Of a DNA stretch of 64,000 nt, positions 58,947-64,000 are shown one piece after another (the stretch's first letter is position 1; each line of letters begins with the position of its first letter). Under the pieces are notes generated by a model. The model was not told where the DNA came from. It saw only the letters and a program-made list of their open reading frames with translations, and did not search any database. The stretch is from JAUMWX01 sp023394215 (GTDB taxonomy: Bacteria > Bacillota > Clostridia > Tissierellales > Peptoniphilaceae). The translations under genes and the position numbers were made by a program. The stretch lies in NCBI GenBank assembly GCA_050313995.1, contig JBNPMM010000003.1; one strand, given 5' to 3'.

Positions 58947-58962
58947 GTTTTCCTCCTAATTT

Positions 58963-59433
58963 TTAGAAAGGAATCCTTCCGTCGTCAGAAGTAGGATCAA
59001 AATCCGGGCTGAAGCTGAAGTCGTCATCAAAAGGATCTGCGGAAGATTCTCCCATAGGAGCTGCCGCTTGTCCTGATGCCATACCTCCGTCCTTCCAATC
59101 CAAGAACTCAACGTTTGATGCGACTATATCAGTCGTATAAACCCTCTTGCCCTCTTGGTCCATATAAGAACCTGTTTGGATACGGCCGGAAACTATAACT
59201 CTCTTACCCTTTCCGGTAAATCTGCCTACATTCTCAGCCAATTTTCCCCAAGCCACTATCTGTATAAAGTCTGCTGTCGGCTGATTTTTAGATTCCATTT
59301 CCATTTTCATTTCCCTGGATAATTGCTTATCCACTGCAATAGTAAACCTTGCTACGGCTCTACTGGCTCCGGTTTGTAAATATCTTATATCCGGATCCCT
59401 TGTAAGTCGTCCCATTAGTACTACATTATTCAT
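58963..59433 (-). CDS. ssb: single-stranded DNA-binding protein
   Basis: A 156-residue SSB: OB fold starting NNVVLMGRLTRDPDIRYLQ, with FIQIVAWGKLAENVG and GRIQTGSYMDQEGKRVYTTDIVA, then a disordered Gly/Ala/Asp-rich tail ending in the partner-binding tip DDGRIPF. It is between rpsF and rpsR, as in Bacillus. Confidence 0.97.
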   Translation of the reverse strand: MNNVVLMGRLTRDPDIRYLQTGASRAVARFTIAVDKQLSREMKMEMESKNQPTADFIQIVAWGKLAENVGRFTGKGKRVIVSGRIQTGSYMDQEGKRVYTTDIVASNVEFLDWKDGGMASGQAAAPMGESSADPFDDDFSFSPDFDPTSDDGRIPF

Positions 59434-59449
59434 AAATCCTCCTTATATC

Positions 59450-59734
59450 TTAGGACTCTTTAACAACAACTAAGTATCTAATAATTTGGTCAACAAGTTG
59501 AGCTCTTCTTTGAACTTCTTTAACAACTGCCGGATCCGCTTCAAAATTAACTAAATAATAATGACCTTCTTTGATATAGTTAATTTCATAAGCCAATTTT
59601 CTTTGTCCCCAGTCATCTACCTGGCCAACTGTACCGTTAGCATTGATAGCTTCGTAAAGTCTTTCAAGAACGCCTTTTCTCAAGTCTTCTTCTAAATTAG
59701 GCTTGAAAACTACAACCATTTCATAGTTTCTCAT
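59450..59734 (-). CDS. rpsF: 30S ribosomal protein S6
   Basis: A 94-residue ribosomal protein: MRNYEMVVVFKPNLEED, DDWGQRKLAYEINYIKEGHYYLVNFEAD and QLVDQIIRYLVVVKE. It binds with S18 and can regulate its own operon through a leader RNA. It starts the rpsF-ssb-rpsR operon. GGGAGGTG precedes the ATG. Confidence 0.97.
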   Translation of the reverse strand: MRNYEMVVVFKPNLEEDLRKGVLERLYEAINANGTVGQVDDWGQRKLAYEINYIKEGHYYLVNFEADPAVVKEVQRRAQLVDQIIRYLVVVKES

Positions 59735-59757
59735 GCTTTCACCTCCCTTTGGATTTC

Positions 59758-59777
59758 ACTCCGCTTTTTAACGGAGT
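59758..59777 (-). promoter_or_regulatory. leader hairpin of rpsF, possible S6:S18 binding RNA
   Basis: In the message ACUCCG pairs with CGGAGU around an eight-base A/U-rich loop, just ahead of the ribosome-binding site. Autoregulatory S6:S18 leaders carry a CCG motif in such a hairpin, and CCG is present here in the stem. Assignment as the known motif is tentative. Confidence 0.4.
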
Positions 59778-59793
59778 AGAGATTTACCAACTA

Positions 59794-59822
59794 AGTATAT
59801 CAGGGAAATACCTTTAAATCAA
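59794..59822 (-). promoter_or_regulatory. promoter of rpsF-ssb-rpsR
   Basis: On the minus strand TTGATT (59817-59822), 17 bases, then TATACT (59794-59799) with an extended TG. Confidence 0.8.
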
Positions 59823-59902
59823 GCTTTTTACTTTGTTTTGCTAAAACCCCAAGTTTCTATATACTATATTATACCAATAAATAATCAAATAAACTCTCAT
59901 AT

Positions 59903-59930
59903 TTGTTAAATTTGGGTAATATTATATAAT
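59903..59930 (+). promoter_or_regulatory. promoter of the M16C peptidase gene
   Basis: TTGTTA (59903-59908), 16-base spacer, TATAAT (59925-59930), 27 bases before the ATG. Confidence 0.6.
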
Positions 59931-59957
59931 AAATACATTACAGAGAAAGGAAATATT

Positions 59958-62816
59958 ATGATTAACTACAAATTAATTGAAGAAAAATACCTGGAATCCG
60001 AACAGGCCGATGCCAAGGTATTTGAACATATAAAAACCAAAGCTAAAGTATTTGTTTTAAAAAACAATGATGATAACAAGGTGTTTGCCATATCTTTCAG
60101 GACGCCTCCAAAAGACTCTTCCGGGGAATGTCACATAATAGAACACTGTGTTTTAAACGGTTCAAAAAAATACAGAACCAAAGAACCCTTTATGGATATG
60201 GTAAAGGGCTCACTACAAACATTTTTAAATGCTATGACCGGATCCGATAGAACCTACTATCCCATAGGCTCAAGAAACACAAAAGATTTCGAAAATCTTA
60301 TGGACCTATATCTTGATGCAGTTTTCAATCCCAGAATGAAAGAACTTGACTATATATTTAAACAGGAAGGCTGGAGATATCACATAAATGAAAATGGTAA
60401 ACTTGAATATAGGGGTGTGGTCTACAATGAAATGAAAGGAGCCCTGTCATCTGCCGAAGATCAAATAGAGGAAGATATAGCTTGGAATCTGTTTCCTGAC
60501 AGCCCCTACAGTTTAAACTCCGGCGGAGACCCCTATGAAATTCCCAAACTTTCATATGATGCTCTGATAAACTACTATGATGAATTCTATCATCCTTCAA
60601 ATTCCTATATTTTTCTGTATGGTGACCTTGATTATGAAAAATATTTGAACTATATAGATGAAAACTATCTTTCATCATATGACTACAGGTATGTAGCCTC
60701 CCTGCCAGTATACCAGAAAGCCTTCGACAAAGTTAAAGAGAAAGAAGTTTTCTACAATACTCTTAATCAGTCCGAAGAAAAAGGCTATATATCCTATTCA
60801 GCGATAGTAGGTAAAAATACGGATCCCTTGGATAGAATTTTAGGAAATCTTCTTAATTCGGTTCTTATAAACTCCGAAAGTTCCCCATTAAAACAAAAAC
60901 TGATGGAACTTGATATAATGGAAGATATCATAAATATGTCCTCTTCAAATTTAGAAATAAGTTTCTCCCTGCTTGCCAAAAATATAGACAAAAAAAACAG
61001 GGAAATCTTCCTAAAAACTGTTGAAGATACTTTAACTGATATAGTTAAAAACGGGATTAATAAAGATATCATAAAATCAAACCTTAATGACCTTAACTTC
61101 TATATAAAGGAGAAGGGCGCCTATCCTACAAAAGGCATTATATACCTTATAAATGCTCTAAATACTTGGATTTATGATAAATCTCCTATTGAAGGGATAG
61201 ATTTTACTGAAAGTCTTAAATATGTGCAAGAAAACATCGACAAGGGTATTTTTGAAAAATTTATTGAGGAAAGACTTCTAAATAACAACCACAAGGCAAT
61301 ATTAATACACTCTCCGAAATATGGTCTTAATCAGGAAAAAGACAAAACAATAGATAAAAATCTTCAAAACCTTCTATCATCCATGACTGCTGAAGAAAAA
61401 AATAAGCTTAGGGAAGAAAATGCGGCAATCGAAGCCTTTCAAAATAGGGAAAACACGAGGGAAGAAAAGGCTACAATCCCCATGCTTAAACTTGAAGATA
61501 TAAATAAACACATAAACCCTGTAAACAGGGAGATTGTTAAAACGGAAAACTATACAATTCTTAAGCATAGACTTGCAACTTCAGGTATTGACTATATAAA
61601 ATTCGTATTCTCCGCCGAACATCTGGATAAGGAAGAAATCCTATATATGAGCCTTTTAGGACAGTTTTTAGGTATGCTTGACAGTGAAAACTATTCCTTC
61701 GGAGACCTGGAAAATAAAATTTATATGGAAACGGGCGGCATACACTTTACCCCCAATATCTATATGCACTATCCTTCAAAACAAGTTAAAACAGCCTTCT
61801 TCATTTCTACAAAAATATTTTCCGAAAATGTTGAAAAGGCCTTTGAAGTTATTGAGGAGGTTATTTTCCGTTCAAGCTTTGAAAATAAAAAAAGAATTAG
61901 GGATTTGTGCCAATTTTTAGCATCAAGACTTGAAATGGGCTTATATGATAACGGTCATGTACTCATGATGAACAGAGCCCTTTCAAATCATATGAAATAC
62001 TACAAAATCAATGAACTTATAAACGGTATTGATTTTTACTTATTTGTGAAAAGTTTAAACAAGATAGAAATCGAACAGATAATTTACAAGCTTAAAGAGG
62101 TATATAAGAAACTTTTCACCAAAAAAAATCTTATTATCAATTTAACTTCGGATTTTAGTAATGAAAGTAAACTTGATTTTCAAATAGCTAAACTTGTAGA
62201 AAAATTTGAAAACAAAGATTATGAAAACTTCAATTTTACCTTTGAGCCTATACAGGTAAAAGAAGGATTTTTGTCATCTGCCGACGTTCAATATGTAAGT
62301 CTTGCAAATAAAATTGAGAATTATGACAGTAAAGCAAGCATCTTAAACAATCTTGCTTCAACCGGTTTTCTGTATAATGAAATAAGGGCAAAAGGTGGCG
62401 CCTACGGTGCCGGTATAAATATTTCCAGACTAAAATCTTTAGCCGCTTATTCTTACAGGGATCCCAACCTGAAAAAAACTATAGAAAACTACCAAAGGCT
62501 TCCTCAATATTTGAAGGAATTAAACATTGAAACAAGTGATCTCACCCCTATAATAATCGGTGCACTTGGGAAATTTGACCCTCCTATGACTGAAAGGGGT
62601 AAGGGAGACTTTGATTTAAATATGTATCTTTCAGGCAGAAGTTATGAGGAATTGGATGACGCTATAGAAAATGCTCTAAATTTCAATATTGAAGATGCGA
62701 AAAACTTTGCTCCTGTAATAGAGGAAGCTTTTGCAAACGGCAGCTTGGCTGTTCTCGGTAACAAAAGCACCTTGATTGATAATAAAGATTTATTTGATAA
62801 GTTAATAGAATTATAA
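59958..62816 (+). CDS. M16C insulinase-family zinc peptidase (PreP-like)
   Basis: A 952-residue cytosolic-type peptidase that would degrade peptides inside a closed chamber. The inverted zinc motif is in GECHIIEHCVLNGS (HxxEH) and the distal Glu lies in GVVYNEMKGALSS. The four M16 domains are complete, with the C-terminal half including RAKGGAYGAGINISR. This matches PreP/M16C, longer than bacterial M16B enzymes. AAAGGA precedes the ATG. It is a single gene between the S6 operon and upp, with its own promoter and a shared terminator. Confidence 0.93.
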   Translation: MINYKLIEEKYLESEQADAKVFEHIKTKAKVFVLKNNDDNKVFAISFRTPPKDSSGECHIIEHCVLNGSKKYRTKEPFMDMVKGSLQTFLNAMTGSDRTYYPIGSRNTKDFENLMDLYLDAVFNPRMKELDYIFKQEGWRYHINENGKLEYRGVVYNEMKGALSSAEDQIEEDIAWNLFPDSPYSLNSGGDPYEIPKLSYDALINYYDEFYHPSNSYIFLYGDLDYEKYLNYIDENYLSSYDYRYVASLPVYQKAFDKVKEKEVFYNTLNQSEEKGYISYSAIVGKNTDPLDRILGNLLNSVLINSESSPLKQKLMELDIMEDIINMSSSNLEISFSLLAKNIDKKNREIFLKTVEDTLTDIVKNGINKDIIKSNLNDLNFYIKEKGAYPTKGIIYLINALNTWIYDKSPIEGIDFTESLKYVQENIDKGIFEKFIEERLLNNNHKAILIHSPKYGLNQEKDKTIDKNLQNLLSSMTAEEKNKLREENAAIEAFQNRENTREEKATIPMLKLEDINKHINPVNREIVKTENYTILKHRLATSGIDYIKFVFSAEHLDKEEILYMSLLGQFLGMLDSENYSFGDLENKIYMETGGIHFTPNIYMHYPSKQVKTAFFISTKIFSENVEKAFEVIEEVIFRSSFENKKRIRDLCQFLASRLEMGLYDNGHVLMMNRALSNHMKYYKINELINGIDFYLFVKSLNKIEIEQIIYKLKEVYKKLFTKKNLIINLTSDFSNESKLDFQIAKLVEKFENKDYENFNFTFEPIQVKEGFLSSADVQYVSLANKIENYDSKASILNNLASTGFLYNEIRAKGGAYGAGINISRLKSLAAYSYRDPNLKKTIENYQRLPQYLKELNIETSDLTPIIIGALGKFDPPMTERGKGDFDLNMYLSGRSYEELDDAIENALNFNIEDAKNFAPVIEEAFANGSLAVLGNKSTLIDNKDLFDKLIEL

Positions 62817-62855
62817 AAATATCGACTTTTAAGTTTAATATTTTATTCAGCATTC

Positions 62856-62895
62856 AAAAGGGGATTAGAATACGAAATTCTAATCCCCGCTTTTT
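62856..62895. terminator. bidirectional terminator
   Basis: A perfect 12-bp stem GGGGATTAGAAT / ATTCTAATCCCC with a five-base loop and T-runs on both sides, between the peptidase gene and upp. Confidence 0.9.
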
Positions 62896-62932
62896 ACCTC
62901 AGAAATTTTATAAAAATCCTTTTATTTAAAAC

Positions 62933-63562
62933 TTATTTTGTACCGAAAAGTCTATCTCCGGCATCGCCCAAACCCGGTAATATATAGGCATGGTCATTTA
63001 ATTGCCTGTCAAGAGAAGCTATATATATGTCTACGTCCGGATGTGCCTCTTGAACCGCCTTAACACCTTCCGGTGCCGCTAAAAGGTTTACCAGTCTTAT
63101 TTTCTTACAACCTCTGTTTTTTAAAGCTTCTATGGCATCTATAGCTGAGCCTCCTGTCGCAAGCATAGGATCAAGAACCAACATATCCCTTTCTCCCACA
63201 TCCGCAGGCAACTTAACATAGTATTCAACCGGCTTTAAGGTTTCAGGATCCCTGTACATACCTATGTGGCCGACCTTAGCTGACGGTATAATACTAAGCA
63301 TACCGTCCACCATTCCCAAACCTGCCCTAAGTATAGGAACCAAACCTAACTTCTTACCTGAAAGCTTATATCCTACTGTCTTTTCAAGTGGAGTTTCTAC
63401 CTCGTATTCTTCCAATTCCAAATCCCTTGTTACTTCATAAGCCATTAATTGAGAAACTTCGGAAACAACCTTTCTAAACTCATTTGTTCCGGTATTTACA
63501 TCTCTTAAAATACTTACCTTATGCTTTATCAATGGATGGTCTAAAACTGTTACTTTACTCAT
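62933..63562 (-). CDS. upp: uracil phosphoribosyltransferase
   Basis: Makes UMP from uracil and PRPP. The 209-residue protein has VTVLDHPLIKHKVSILRD at the start, VPILRAGLGMVDGM, the PRPP loop VLDPMLATGGSA and the uracil-binding end YILPGLGDAGDRLFG. All functional segments are intact. It follows the Sua5-type gene by 32 bases. Confidence 0.97.
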   Translation of the reverse strand: MSKVTVLDHPLIKHKVSILRDVNTGTNEFRKVVSEVSQLMAYEVTRDLELEEYEVETPLEKTVGYKLSGKKLGLVPILRAGLGMVDGMLSIIPSAKVGHIGMYRDPETLKPVEYYVKLPADVGERDMLVLDPMLATGGSAIDAIEALKNRGCKKIRLVNLLAAPEGVKAVQEAHPDVDIYIASLDRQLNDHAYILPGLGDAGDRLFGTK

Positions 63563-63594
63563 TTTTCTCCCCTTTATTTCTTTTTAGGCTACGC

Positions 63595-64000
63595 CTAATA
63601 TATTTTCACATTTCCGGAAGCCGACTTTTTCAGCCTGTTCATTATACTGGCTCCGTAGCCCTTTTCCTCTACACCGTTTACTATAATCAAATCGACCCCT
63701 TCTTTATCCAACTGCCTCAATCCTTCAAAAAGTATCTTACTCATCTCAAGCAAATTGTCTCTATTTCCCAAATTTACCGATTCATAGCTTACAAAGTCTT
63801 TCAAAGAGTCTTCAAAAACCATAAGTCCGATTTTCTTATCCTTGTTATTATCTAATATTTTCTTAGATTCTTCAAGGAAAATTTTCTTATTTGCAACCAA
63901 AACCCTAACTTCAGCATTTGGTGCATAATGTTTATACTTTTGTCCCGGAGATTTCGGTGTCTGTTTATCATTTTTTAATGCAGTATCGAGCTCTACATTC
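63595..64000 (-). CDS. L-threonylcarbamoyladenylate synthase (Sua5/YwlC type), N-terminus cut by window edge
   Basis: The visible 134 residues are the end of a Sua5-type enzyme. The linker SPGQKYKHYAPNAEVRVL corresponds to the conserved loop joining the catalytic YrdC domain to the Sua5 domain. The Sua5 domain is complete to RLKKSASGNVKIY. The enzyme makes threonylcarbamoyl-AMP for the t6A modification of tRNA. The catalytic domain lies right of the window, so it cannot be checked. It precedes upp. Confidence 0.88.
   Translation of the reverse strand, partial: NVELDTALKNDKQTPKSPGQKYKHYAPNAEVRVLVANKKIFLEESKKILDNNKDKKIGLMVFEDSLKDFVSYESVNLGNRDNLLEMSKILFEGLRQLDKEGVDLIIVNGVEEKGYGASIMNRLKKSASGNVKIY

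Overview
The window reads as a stretch of chromosome from a low-GC, anaerobic, fermentative Gram-positive bacterium. The best guess is Tissierellia / Peptoniphilaceae (the Peptoniphilus, Helcococcus and Parvimonas neighbourhood), inferred from gene content only. Pointers are rubredoxin, a 2[4Fe-4S] ferredoxin, Rex, a butyryl-CoA-dehydrogenase-type operon, c-di-AMP receptors DarA and CbpB, RicT, and the tmk-darA-holB-ricT, tig-clpP-clpX-lon-engB and rpsF-ssb-rpsR clusters. Most genes lie on the minus strand. I saw no rRNA, tRNA, CRISPR array, prophage or transposase.

Layout. 1-1.6 kb: nucleoside salvage (deoC end, BMP/PnrA-type lipoprotein). 1.7-4.5 kb: ABC-F ATPase, a frameshifted small membrane ORF, rex. 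4.6-10.5 kb: phosphate regulon pstS-pstC-pstA-pstB-phoU-phoB-phoR behind a phased Pho box; PstS has swapped module order. 10.7-14.4 kb: cardiolipin synthase, TypA, an RsbW-like ATPase. 14.6-15.6 kb: rubredoxin and a TVP38-type membrane protein on the plus strand. 15.7-22 kb: protein quality control (EngB, Lon, ClpX, ClpP, trigger factor). 22-27.2 kb: family-5 solute-binding protein, DegV, GlmM, a strongly structured GC-rich repeat, RsmI, ferredoxin. 27.3-32.1 kb: a five-gene unit with a Cthe_2159-type lipoprotein, a VTC-type polyphosphate polymerase domain protein, a DUF4956 membrane protein and a two-component system, behind an 11-bp-phased operator. 32.2-38 kb: a G5/cadherin-like surface protein and a 1359-residue modular glucosaminidase behind WalR-like phased boxes. 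38-40.7 kb: ricT, holB, darA, tmk. 40.8-45.4 kb: glucan branching enzyme, HtpG under a CIRCE operator, CbpB. 45.4-49 kb: NagA, ApbE and a tandem-domain lipoprotein. 49-51.8 kb: recR, ybaB, dnaX. 52-55.3 kb: acyl-CoA dehydrogenase, CoA-transferase and an isomerase-like crotonase. 55.6-58.6 kb: SGNH hydrolase, DUF1576 membrane protein and an AT-rich island with a voltage-gated-type K+ channel. 58.7-64 kb: rpsR, ssb, rpsF, an M16C peptidase, upp and the end of a Sua5-type gene.

Themes. Phosphate sensing (pst/pho) and a putative polyphosphate/cell-surface unit (VTC-DUF4956) sit in one window, each with its own OmpR-family regulator and a similar 11-bp-phased promoter repeat. Two c-di-AMP receptors and a K+ channel hint at potassium/turgor control. 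The best candidates for something new are the hairpin array at 25925-26160, the VTC/DUF4956/Cthe_2159 regulon, and the ApbE-linked tandem-domain lipoprotein.
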